From Pseudomonadota bacterium (GTDB lineage: Bacteria; Pseudomonadota; Alphaproteobacteria; Rhizobiales; Phreatobacteraceae): a stretch of DNA of 64,000 nucleotides. The translations under genes were made by a program, and so were the position numbers. The stretch lies in contig JAIUOO010000004.1 of assembly GCA_020161695.1 (NCBI GenBank), positions 62,001 to 126,000 on the forward strand. The letters are read 5' to 3'. The notes under the pieces were generated by a model. It did not search any database. It worked only from the letters and a program-made list of their open reading frames with translations, and had not been told where the DNA came from. Shown one piece after another: positions 8,826 to 15,907 of the stretch; the stretch's first letter is position 1; every line of letters starts with the position of its first letter.

Positions 8826-9581
8826 ATGACCCAATGGCGCTGGATTGCGGCGGGCCTTGCGGGGCTCGTTCTGGGACTGCATGGGGCGGCCGCCATGGCA
8901 GAGACGCGAACCCTGCGCGGCACGGTCACCTATCGCGAACGCATGGCGCTGCCGCCCTCGGCCGTGGTGGAGGTCAAGCTCGTCGATATCTCGCTCGCCG
9001 ACGCGCCGTCGCGAACCATCGCCGAGATGACGAAGACCGGCCCCGGCCAGGTTCCGATTCCCTACGAACTGAGGTTCGATTCCGCGGAAATCCTGCCCCG
9101 GCACAGCTATGCCCTGCAGGCGCGGATCACGGTCGATGGCCGGCTCTGGTTCATCACCACGACGCGCCATTCGGTGTTCGCGGGCGGGGCCGACAGCACC
9201 GAGATCCGCGTCGAGCGCGTCGGCGATACCGGCGCTGTTTCTCCGGCCGCTCCGACAGGCCGCTGGCTTGCCGAGAACATCGATAGCGGCGGCGTGATCG
9301 ACCGGCTGCAGACCGTGCTGGAGATTGCCGCGGACGGCAGCGTTTCCGGATCTGGAGGCTGCAACCGGATGGCCGGCAAAGCGACGATCGCCGGCGACCG
9401 GATTTCGTTCGGGCCGATCGCCAGCACCAACATGGCCTGCGTGCCGGCCGCCATGGATCAGGAGCAGAAGTTCTTCGCGGCCCTGCGCCGGGCGCAAAGC
9501 TGGAGCTTCAATGCCGCCATGCAGAAGCTCACGCTGCGGGACGCGGACGGCAAGCCCATCGTGGTCTTCAGCCGCATGTGA
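8826..9581 (+). CDS. YbaY-type plus META domain envelope protein
   Basis: 251 aa with a signal peptide (cut near AAAMA, residue 25). Residues 30-130 resemble the YbaY domain (RGTVTYRERMALPPSAVVEVKLVDIS, IPYELRFD, YALQARITVDGRLWFITT). Residues 140-251 form a META/HslJ domain (GRWLAENI, SGSGGCNRMAGKATI, ACVPAAMDQEQKFFAAL, LRDADGKPIVVFSR). There is no lipobox cysteine at the cleavage site, so it is probably soluble in the periplasm. META proteins are linked to outer-membrane stress and novobiocin resistance in other bacteria. Here the role is unknown. It stands alone between a binding protein and a convergent cupin gene. Confidence 0.82.
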   Translation: MTQWRWIAAGLAGLVLGLHGAAAMAETRTLRGTVTYRERMALPPSAVVEVKLVDISLADAPSRTIAEMTKTGPGQVPIPYELRFDSAEILPRHSYALQARITVDGRLWFITTTRHSVFAGGADSTEIRVERVGDTGAVSPAAPTGRWLAENIDSGGVIDRLQTVLEIAADGSVSGSGGCNRMAGKATIAGDRISFGPIASTNMACVPAAMDQEQKFFAALRRAQSWSFNAAMQKLTLRDADGKPIVVFSRM

Positions 9582-9603
9582 CGGCGGGCGCCCGCCGCGT
9601 GAC

Positions 9604-9647
9604 AAGGGCTGCGCCGCCGGTGCGAGCACCGGGCGCGCAGCCCCCTT
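9604..9647. terminator. Bidirectional hairpin between convergent genes
   Basis: Outer stem GGGCTGCGC (9606-9614) pairs with GCGCAGCCC (9635-9643). The inner stem CCGGTGC (9617-9623) pairs with GCACCGG (9626-9632) around GA. It lies in the 75-nt gap between the ends of the META gene and the cupin gene. There is no good T run, so rho-independent activity is only likely, not certain. Confidence 0.6.
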
Positions 9648-9656
9648 GATGAGCCT

Positions 9657-10049
9657 CTAGGCCGCAGCGTGAGTGCGTGCATGCGTCTCGCGGTAAGGCG
9701 GCGCGTAGATGATCAGCACCTCCACGGGCTGCTCGCTCGTCGCGACGAAGGTGTGCGGAGCATCGGCGGGAAAGAAGCAGGCATCGCCGGCGCCGAGCTC
9801 CATCGTCTGGCCGCCGACCTCGGCGATGGCCGTGCCGGAAAGCATGTAGCAGACCTGCTCGATCCCGGGATGGCTGTGAGGCAGCGCGCCATGGCTCTTC
9901 TCGACCCTCCCCAGAACAACCTCAAGCTGCTCGGCGCCGACGGTTTCCGGGCCGATGATGCGACGATTGACCGTCCCGGTGTGGTTCTTCGGCGAATAGG
10001 CAACCGGCGAGCCGGCCTTGATGAAGTAGTTGCGCGTAGCGGACGTCAT
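9657..10049 (-). CDS. Single-domain cupin protein
   Basis: 130 aa, one cupin_2 barrel. Motif 1 GRVEKSHGALPHSHPGIEQVCYMLSG supplies H-x-H and Glu, and motif 2 ACFFPADAPHTFVAT supplies the last His, so a metal site is plausible. No signal peptide. Its start is 38 nt after the Bug-type binding-protein gene on the same strand, so it is probably co-transcribed. Such cupins often sit beside tricarboxylate-type transport or aromatic/hydroxy-acid genes, but no reaction can be assigned. Confidence 0.82.
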   Translation of the reverse strand: MTSATRNYFIKAGSPVAYSPKNHTGTVNRRIIGPETVGAEQLEVVLGRVEKSHGALPHSHPGIEQVCYMLSGTAIAEVGGQTMELGAGDACFFPADAPHTFVATSEQPVEVLIIYAPPYRETHARTHAAA

Positions 10050-10087
10050 GATGTCGTTCCAAAGCTGATGGTGCGGGCCCGATGGGT

Positions 10088-11095
10088 TCACTGGGTCTGG
10101 GCGAGGCCGACTTCCTTGATGATCACCTGCCAGCGCTCGACATCGGCCTTGACCTGACCGGCAAAGGCGTTCGCATCGCGTCCGATCACCTCGAACCCGA
10201 GTTCCTCGAGCCGCGGCCGGAGCGAGGGGTCGGCAACCGCCTTGGCGAGGGCGCCGCTCAGCCTGTCGCGAATAGCGCTGTCGAGCCCCGCCGGCGCGAA
10301 CAGGCCGCACCATGCGGAGAGGTTGAACGCGGGAAGGCCTGAAGCCGCCACGGTCGGCAGGTTGGGAAGCAGGCGGCTGGGCTCTTCCGTGGTCACCGCG
10401 AGCGCGCGGACCGATCCTGCGCGAACATGCGGAAGACCGGTGGTGGCATCGACGAAGAGGTAGTTGATGCGCCCCGCGATGAGGTCCGTCATCGCCGCGG
10501 GAGTGCCGCGATAGGGAACCGCGACGACGTCGATACCGGCGAAGCGGGTCAAGGCGGCGCCCGCCACCTGCCCCGTGCCGTTGCCGAAGGCATATTGCAG
10601 CTTTCCGGGATTGCGCTTGGCATGGTCCACCAGTTCGGACACGGACCGGACGTTGAGACCGTTCTCGACCACCAGAATGACCGGGAACACACCGACCTGG
10701 CCCAGCGGCGTGAAGCTCTGGACCGGGTCGTAGGTGACATTCCTGGTCACGAACGGCGTGATCGAATGCGACGTCGAGGTCGTGAACAGCAGCGTGTAGC
10801 CGTCTGCCTGGGCGCGCGAGACGACGCCGGCGCCGATGGCGGCGTTCACGCCCGGACGATTGTCGATCACGACGCTCGTGTTCAGCTGCGCCTGAAGCAG
10901 CGGCTGGACGAAACGCGCGACCGTGTCGGTGCCGCTGCCGGCGGGAAACGGCACGACCATGGTGATCGGCCGGTTCGGGTACCCTTGCGCGCGGGCCGGC
11001 GCGGAGCCCGTAGCCAGCGCGGCAAGGCCGCCCGCCAGAACATGGCGACGCGACAATGTGGGCGTGCGGGATCTGTCCTTCAGGGTTCGTTCCAT
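10088..11095 (-). CDS. Tripartite tricarboxylate transporter receptor (Bug/TctC family)
   Basis: 335 aa. The leader TLSRRHVLAGGLAALATGSAPARAQ contains a twin-arginine motif, and the mature protein begins with the Bug hallmark YPNRPITMVVPFPAGSGTDTVAR. KPGVN-type ligand loop (IDNRPGVNAAIGAGVV), GT-rich loop and the C-terminal EELGFEVIGRDANAFAGQVKADVERWQ are all present. Periplasmic receptor for small carboxylates or similar acids. No TctA/TctB membrane genes are in the window, which is common for this expanded family. An IclR gene lies upstream, and palindromes at 11130-11159 lie just before this start. Confidence 0.93.
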   Translation of the reverse strand: MERTLKDRSRTPTLSRRHVLAGGLAALATGSAPARAQGYPNRPITMVVPFPAGSGTDTVARFVQPLLQAQLNTSVVIDNRPGVNAAIGAGVVSRAQADGYTLLFTTSTSHSITPFVTRNVTYDPVQSFTPLGQVGVFPVILVVENGLNVRSVSELVDHAKRNPGKLQYAFGNGTGQVAGAALTRFAGIDVVAVPYRGTPAAMTDLIAGRINYLFVDATTGLPHVRAGSVRALAVTTEEPSRLLPNLPTVAASGLPAFNLSAWCGLFAPAGLDSAIRDRLSGALAKAVADPSLRPRLEELGFEVIGRDANAFAGQVKADVERWQVIIKEVGLAQTQ

Positions 11096-11129
11096 TGTGC
11101 GCTTCCCAAATGTCTGTTTTTTGAACGTG

Positions 11130-11159
11130 TTCAGAAATCTGAACGTAAGCAGAATTCTG
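11130..11159 (-). promoter_or_regulatory. Palindromic operator pair upstream of the Bug-type gene
   Basis: TTCAGAAATCTGAA at 11130-11143 is a perfect 5+4+5 inverted repeat, and CAGAATTCTG at 11150-11159 a perfect 10-bp palindrome; both carry CAGAA/TTCTG. They are 35-64 nt upstream of the start at 11095 and are AT-rich within GC-rich flanks. IclR proteins bind such short palindromes, and the neighbouring IclR is the natural candidate (inferred). Confidence 0.5.
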
Positions 11160-11285
11160 ATCCGATGCAATGCCCGATGGCGCGTGAGAGGCATGCAGGT
11201 GCGCGAGCGCGCTCCGGCTGGCCGGTTGGCCGCCAGATTGCGAGAGCGATCGATGGGGCAGGACGGCTGTCGCGTGCCGACGAGG

Positions 11286-12074
11286 TCAGGTGCTGGCGAG
11301 CAGGCGGGAGATTCGTTGCGCCGTCGCCTGAACCATCACGCTGATCCGGTCGGTGCGGTCGCGGATGCGTGAATGCGGCGCGGCAATCATCAAAGCCGCC
11401 ACCGGCCTTTCGCCACTGCCGAATATCGGAGCGGCGATGCCGCTGACATCCGTCGCGCTCTGCGAGACGGTCAGCGCGAAGCCCGCCTGGCGCACCTTGT
11501 GAAGCGCGGCGAGCAGCGCGTCAGGATCGATGATGGTCGACGGGTTGGTCTGACGCAGGTCCGCCGTGCGGAGATATTTGGCGATGGCCTTGTCGGGCCG
11601 GCCCGCCAGCAGGACCCAGCCGCCTGCGGAGAGGTAGAGCGGCCGCAGGCTGCCGACCAGCGCCGAAAAGCGGATCGATTGCGAACTTTCGACGATGTCG
11701 ATGTAGCGGACGGACAGATCGTCCTCCGCCGGAACGCCCATGATCACGGATTCGCCCGCCTCGTCGGCGAGTTGCAGCATCAAGGGACGCGCAAAGGCCG
11801 GGAACTGCCGCGTCGAGATCACACTTGCGGCAAGGCGATAGGTCTGATCGCCCAGCACATACTGGTCGCCGGAATAGCCGACGTGCCCGGTCTGCATGAG
11901 GGCCCGCAGGATGTTCAGGGCGCTGCTTTTCGGAACACCGGCGGCCTCGCTGATCTCGGCAAGCGACATCCCGCCCGCGCTCTCGGCCAGCAGCGACAGC
12001 ATCTGCAGGACGCGCGACGGCGCCCGGGGGGGCGCTTCCTGCTTTGCGGCGCTTGCGACGGACCTGCTGCTCAT
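11286..12074 (-). CDS. IclR-family transcriptional regulator 1
   Basis: 262 aa. The winged HTH is at residues 18-80 (PSRVLQMLSLLAESAGGMSLAEISEAAGVPKSSALNILRALMQTG), then the IclR effector domain with the usual SVIMGVPAEDDLSVRYIDIVESSQSIRFSALVGSLRPLYLSAGG. The catalytic-looking Cys of some IclR domains is not present. It lies just upstream of the Bug-type receptor gene and cupin, with a 190-nt gap carrying palindromes, and probably regulates them. It follows a second IclR gene after 89 nt; the two share the fold but little sequence. Confidence 0.92.
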   Translation of the reverse strand: MSSRSVASAAKQEAPPRAPSRVLQMLSLLAESAGGMSLAEISEAAGVPKSSALNILRALMQTGHVGYSGDQYVLGDQTYRLAASVISTRQFPAFARPLMLQLADEAGESVIMGVPAEDDLSVRYIDIVESSQSIRFSALVGSLRPLYLSAGGWVLLAGRPDKAIAKYLRTADLRQTNPSTIIDPDALLAALHKVRQAGFALTVSQSATDVSGIAAPIFGSGERPVAALMIAAPHSRIRDRTDRISVMVQATAQRISRLLAST

Positions 12075-12163
12075 GGCCTGTCCGTGCCATGTTCTCGGCC
12101 ATCGTTCAATTGCCGACGAGCCGCGATGGCCTTTGCGGACTCAATAGGGGCGAGGCCGGCTGC

Positions 12164-12907
12164 CTACTTGCCCGCGAACAGCGGCTGAAAGCGGTCGATG
12201 GCCGCGCGCAGGATTTTCGCGAACTCCTCGCGCCGTTCCTCGCACCGAAAGCCGGGCCCGGCGATCGAGATGCTCAGCCGTCGCTCGTTGACGCGCAGGG
12301 GGAGCGAGACGCCGACCAGCTGGTCGCTGAACTCGGAATTGCTCTGGTGCCAGCCGCGCTGGACGGAGCGCCGGATCTCGGCCTCGACCGCCTCGATGCT
12401 GACGAGCGTCGCCGGCAGGTATTGGACGAACTCGATCCGTCGATAGAGCTGCTGGCGTTCCTCCGGCGTATATTGCTCCAGGATCGCCCGCCCGGTGGCC
12501 GTCGCATGAATGGGAAGGGTCCGGCCGACATTGGCGAAATAGCGGATCGCCTGCTGCGTTTCCTCCACCGCGATGAACACGGCGGATATCCCGGCAGGCG
12601 CACCGATGGCAGTGGTCTCGTCGGTCTCCTGCCTCACCTCGCGCAGCAGGGTGTAGACCGCCTCGGGCAGGGGTTCGGCGTCGGCGATCTCCTGTGCGAG
12701 CGACAGCCAGCGCGGAGACGGGTAGAAGCCGCCGCGCGTGCGCGGCTCGTACAGGAAGCCGCGATCGACCAGCGTGCCGACGAGGTTGAATGCGCTCGAA
12801 CGGGGCCAGCCGAGATCGTCGGCGATCTCCGACATGATGGCCGGTCGCTTCCGCTTGGCGAAATACTCAAGCAGCTCGAGAACGTTTGCCGCCTGCCGCA
12901 CGAACAT
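12164..12907 (-). CDS. IclR-family transcriptional regulator 2
   Basis: 247 aa. HTH at residues 4-65 (VRQAANVLELLEYFAKRKRPAIMSEIADDLGWPRSSAFNLVGTLVDRGFLYEP), then an effector domain with TTAIGAPAGISAVFIAVEETQQAIRYFANVGRTLPIHATATGRAIL. ATG at 12907 follows GAGAGG with good spacing. It is the last gene of the CoA-ester operon (17119 leftward), which suggests it senses an intermediate of that pathway. Candidate target sites are the ATGCAC-N4-GTGAAT palindromes at 17181 and 17408. Confidence 0.92.
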   Translation of the reverse strand: MFVRQAANVLELLEYFAKRKRPAIMSEIADDLGWPRSSAFNLVGTLVDRGFLYEPRTRGGFYPSPRWLSLAQEIADAEPLPEAVYTLLREVRQETDETTAIGAPAGISAVFIAVEETQQAIRYFANVGRTLPIHATATGRAILEQYTPEERQQLYRRIEFVQYLPATLVSIEAVEAEIRRSVQRGWHQSNSEFSDQLVGVSLPLRVNERRLSISIAGPGFRCEERREEFAKILRAAIDRFQPLFAGK

Positions 12908-12925
12908 CGAAACCTCTCGTTGCAG

Positions 12926-13033
12926 CTAGTTTGGCTGGAAAACGTGCAATTCAAGCACGCGCTGTGCCGCCGTCAGGTGCGGCCTGTCAATCATCTTGCC
13001 GTCGATCTTCAGCACGCCGGCCGCCGCCACCAT
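12926..13033 (-). pseudogene. Remnant of a CitE/HpcH-type CoA-ester lyase (35 codons)
   Basis: ATG at 13033 overlaps the maoC stop (TGATG) and has an ideal Shine-Dalgarno, AAGGAGG, 7 nt upstream. The 35-aa product contains VLKIDGKMIDRPHLTAAQRVLEL, which matches the C-terminal end of citrate lyase beta/citramalyl-CoA lyase-type proteins (consensus VxDGKMIDxPxxxxAxRxL). The ~250 residues that carry the active site are missing. The simplest reading is an internal deletion that kept the start and tail in frame. A functional micropeptide is possible but less likely. The operon context (MaoC hydratase, CoA-transferase) is where such a lyase gene is expected. Confidence 0.65.
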
Positions 13034-13491
13034 CAGGCTGCCTCCTTCCGGCAGCGCATCATGGCGAGGCGACGGCACGAGGCGACGACATCGCCCCGCT
13101 GGTTGGTGCAGCGATGCTCGAGTTCGACGATGCCGACACCGGGCCGCGACTTGCTGAGCCGCTTGGAAAGGACCTTGGTGTGCGCCTTCAGCGTGTCTCC
13201 ATGGAAGACCGGCTTCGGGAAGTTCACATCGGTCATGCCGAGATTGGCGACGGTCGTGCCGAGCGTCGTGTCGTAGACGGACATGCCGATCATGATGGCG
13301 AGCGTGAACAGCGAGTTGAACAGACGCTGGCCGTACTCGGTCGTCTCCGAGAAATGCGCGTCGATGTGCAGCGGCTGCGGGTTCATCGACATCAGGCTGA
13401 ACATGGTGTTGTCCGCCTCGGTGACCGTGCGTGTCAGGGCGTGGTCGAAGGTGGCTCCGATCTCGAATTCTTCATAGTGCAGGCCGGGCAT
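13033..13491 (-). CDS. MaoC-family hydratase, itaconyl/mesaconyl-CoA hydratase-like
   Basis: 152 aa hot-dog domain. NPQPLHIDAHFSETTEYGQ (residues 37-55) is the hydratase-2 motif with His42, and the segments GMTDVNFPKPVFHGDTLKAHTKVLSKRLSKSRPGVGIVELEHRCTNQRGDVV are typical of the itaconyl-CoA/mesaconyl-CoA (2-methylfumaryl-CoA) hydratase group. The expected reaction is reversible hydration of an unsaturated dicarboxylic CoA ester in the cytoplasm. It is followed directly by the lyase remnant, which would cleave the product. Start 15 nt after the racemase-like gene. Confidence 0.85.
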   Translation of the reverse strand: MPGLHYEEFEIGATFDHALTRTVTEADNTMFSLMSMNPQPLHIDAHFSETTEYGQRLFNSLFTLAIMIGMSVYDTTLGTTVANLGMTDVNFPKPVFHGDTLKAHTKVLSKRLSKSRPGVGIVELEHRCTNQRGDVVASCRRLAMMRCRKEAA

Positions 13492-13506
13492 GGGATCTTC
13501 TCGTGC

Positions 13507-14697
13507 TCAGAGCTGGCGGACGGTGCCGTCCGCGATCAGTTGGTCGATGCGGTTCGTGCTCAAGCCCCAGCGGCCGAGCGCTTCCCGGCTGTCTTCGCCG
13601 GGCGCTTTCGGCGGGATGGGCCGGGCCTGGGGCGTTCGACTGAAGCGCGGGGCCGGCGCCGGCTGGATCGTGCCGTCGATCGTCAGGAAGCTCTCGCGCT
13701 GCCTGTTGTGCGGGTGGTCGGGCGCCTCAGCCAGCGACAGGACCGGCGCGAAACAGGCATCGCTTCCTTCGAGCAGCGCGCACCATTCGGCGCGGGTGCG
13801 GCTGGCGAACACGTCCTCCAGCAGTTTTCTCGCCGCAGGCCAGTTCGCCGGATCGTTCACGTCCGGGAATGTCGCGGGATCGAGCCCGAGCCTGTCGATC
13901 AGCTGGCGGCGGAACTTCTCCTCGATCGGGGCGACCGACACCCAGAGCCCGTCGGCGCAGCGATAGACCTCGTAGTGGGGTGCGCCGGAATCGAGGAGGT
14001 TCGTGCCGCGCTCCGCGCCGTGCAGACCCGCCGCGTGAAGCCCGTAGAGGCCGGTGAGCAGGGAGATGGCACCGTCGCTCATGCCGGCATCGACCACCTG
14101 TCCCTTGCCGGACGAGCGCGCCTCCATGAGGGCGCAGACCATGCCGAAGGCCAGCGTCATCGATCCGCCGGCATAGTCCCCCACCAGATTGAGGGGCGGC
14201 GTCGGCGGCTGGCCGGCCCGTCCGATGGCGTGAAGGGCGCCCGACAGCGCGATGTAGTTGAGATCGTGCCCCGCGGCGTGCGCAAGCGGCCCCTCCTGCC
14301 CCCAGCCGGTGAGGCGGCCATAGACCAGCCGGGGGTTGCGCAGCCAGCATTCATCGGGCCCGAGGCCCAGCCGCTCCATGGTGCCGGGGCGAAAACCCTC
14401 GATGAGCCCGTCGGCCCCGGAGATCAGATCGAGCGCGCAGGCGATGCCGTCCTTGGTCTTCAGGTCCAGCGCGACCGATGAGCGGCCCCGGTTGGTGAAG
14501 TCGAAGCGGGTGGGGCGAGCGATACCGAGCCCGCTCGGCCCGATCCTGTCGATGCGAAGGATGTCGGCTCCCTGATCGGCCAGCATCATCGCGCACATCG
14601 GCAACGGCCCGATGCCGGCGAATTCGATGAACCTGAGCCCCTTGAGCGGACCGGCGCGCCGCGGCTCGGGATTCGTCGCCGGAACAGCCTGCTGCAT
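13507..14697 (-). CDS. Alpha-methylacyl-CoA racemase-like CaiB/BaiF family enzyme
   Basis: 396 aa. It belongs to the family III CoA-transferase fold but carries the residues of alpha-methylacyl-CoA racemase (AMACR): H144 in AHAAGHDLNYIALSGAL, D174 in NLVGDYAGGSM and E259 in VAPIEEKF. Their spacing (30 and 85) equals that of the mycobacterial racemase (H126, D156, E241). FAGIGPLPMCAMMLADQGAD is also AMACR-like. It would invert the 2-methyl centre of a methyl-branched acyl-CoA. It lies between an acyl-CoA dehydrogenase and a MaoC hydratase, so the pathway probably handles 2-methyl-branched CoA esters. Confidence 0.88.
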   Translation of the reverse strand: MQQAVPATNPEPRRAGPLKGLRFIEFAGIGPLPMCAMMLADQGADILRIDRIGPSGLGIARPTRFDFTNRGRSSVALDLKTKDGIACALDLISGADGLIEGFRPGTMERLGLGPDECWLRNPRLVYGRLTGWGQEGPLAHAAGHDLNYIALSGALHAIGRAGQPPTPPLNLVGDYAGGSMTLAFGMVCALMEARSSGKGQVVDAGMSDGAISLLTGLYGLHAAGLHGAERGTNLLDSGAPHYEVYRCADGLWVSVAPIEEKFRRQLIDRLGLDPATFPDVNDPANWPAARKLLEDVFASRTRAEWCALLEGSDACFAPVLSLAEAPDHPHNRQRESFLTIDGTIQPAPAPRFSRTPQARPIPPKAPGEDSREALGRWGLSTNRIDQLIADGTVRQL

Positions 14698-14706
14698 CGC
14701 GCTGCC

Positions 14707-15873
14707 TCAGTAGGATTTCGGCAGGCCGAGGACGCGCTCGGCGATGAAGGAAAGCACGAGTTGCGGGCTGATCGGCGCGATTCGCGGGATCATCACCTCG
14801 CGCAGGTAGCGCTCGACATGGAACTCCTTGGCATAGCCGAAGCCGCCATGGGTCATCACCGACTGCTGGCAGGCGTCGAACCCGGCCTCGCCCGCAAGGT
14901 ATTTCGCGGCATTGGCCGAGGCGCCGCAGGGCAGGCCCTGGTCGTATTCCCAGGCCGCCTTCATGATCATCAGGCGGGCGGCCTCCAGCTCCATCCAGTT
15001 CTTCGCCAGCGGATGCTGGATCGCCTGGTTCTGGCCGATGGGCCGGTTGAAGACGATGCGCTCCTTGGCATAGGCCGTCGCGCGCGCCAGAGCGAGCTTG
15101 CCGAGCCCCACCGCCTCGGCCGCGATCAGGATGCGCTCCGGATTCATGCCGTGGAGGATATATTCAAAGCCGCGGCCTTCCTCGCCGATCCGGTCCTCGA
15201 CCGGCACTTCCAGCCCCTCGATGAAGAGTTCGTTGGAGTCGACAGCCTTGCGGCCCATCTTCTCGATCTCGTGGACCCGGATCTTGGTGCGGTCGAACGG
15301 CGTGCAGAACAGCGACAGGCCGAAGGTCGGTTTGGTCACTTCTTCCAGCGGCGTCGTGCGGGCCAGCAGCAGCATGCGGTCGGCGACCTGCGCGGTCGAG
15401 ATCCAGACCTTCTGGCCGTCGACCACGTAGCGGTCGCCCTTGCGCACCGCGCGGGTCTTGAGCTGGGTCGTGTTGAGCCCGGTATTCGGCTCGGTGACGG
15501 CAAAACAGGTCTTCTCGCGGCCCTGAACCATGGGCGGCAGGATGCGTCGCTTCTGTTCCTCGGTGCCGAACACCGCCACCGGGTTGAGGCCGAAGACGTT
15601 GATGTGGACGGCGGAGGCGCCCGACATGCCGGCGCCGGATTCCGCGATCGCCTGCATCATCACGGCCGCCTCGCTGACGCCGAGGCCGGAGCCGCCATAT
15701 TCCTCGGGAATGCAGATGCCGAGCCAGCCGTCGGCCGCCAGAGCCTGCACGAAGTCCTCGGGAAAGCCGCCATGCTTGTCGAGCTTCAGCCAGTAGTCGT
15801 CGCCGAAGCGCGAGCAGATGCCGGCAATCGCCTCGCGGATGGCTTCCTGGTCGGGGCTGAGGGCAAAGTCCAT
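14707..15873 (-). CDS. Acyl-CoA dehydrogenase with atypical C-terminal catalytic region
   Basis: 388 aa. The FAD-dependent fold is clear: CFAVTEPNTGLNTTQLKTRA, KVWISTAQVADRMLLLART and the EYILHGMNPERILIAAEAVGLGKLALARATAYAKERIVFNRPIGQNQAIQHPLA segment. At the place where most family members have (Y/F)EGT with the catalytic Glu, this protein reads IPRIAPISPQLVLSFIAE, so the usual base is missing and another residue must serve. MDFALSPDQEAIREAI at 15873 is the natural start. It is co-transcribed with the CoA-transferase upstream. Substrate unknown; a short branched acyl-CoA is likely. Confidence 0.87.
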   Translation of the reverse strand: MDFALSPDQEAIREAIAGICSRFGDDYWLKLDKHGGFPEDFVQALAADGWLGICIPEEYGGSGLGVSEAAVMMQAIAESGAGMSGASAVHINVFGLNPVAVFGTEEQKRRILPPMVQGREKTCFAVTEPNTGLNTTQLKTRAVRKGDRYVVDGQKVWISTAQVADRMLLLARTTPLEEVTKPTFGLSLFCTPFDRTKIRVHEIEKMGRKAVDSNELFIEGLEVPVEDRIGEEGRGFEYILHGMNPERILIAAEAVGLGKLALARATAYAKERIVFNRPIGQNQAIQHPLAKNWMELEAARLMIMKAAWEYDQGLPCGASANAAKYLAGEAGFDACQQSVMTHGGFGYAKEFHVERYLREVMIPRIAPISPQLVLSFIAERVLGLPKSY

Positions 15874-15907
15874 CTGATCTCTCGCTGTCGATGCTGGGTT
15901 ATGCGCG

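Noticed and set aside
13507..14697. Second CaiB/BaiF gene as another CoA-transferase
   Set aside because: It has the His-Asp-Glu set and spacing of alpha-methylacyl-CoA racemase instead of the transferase arrangement.
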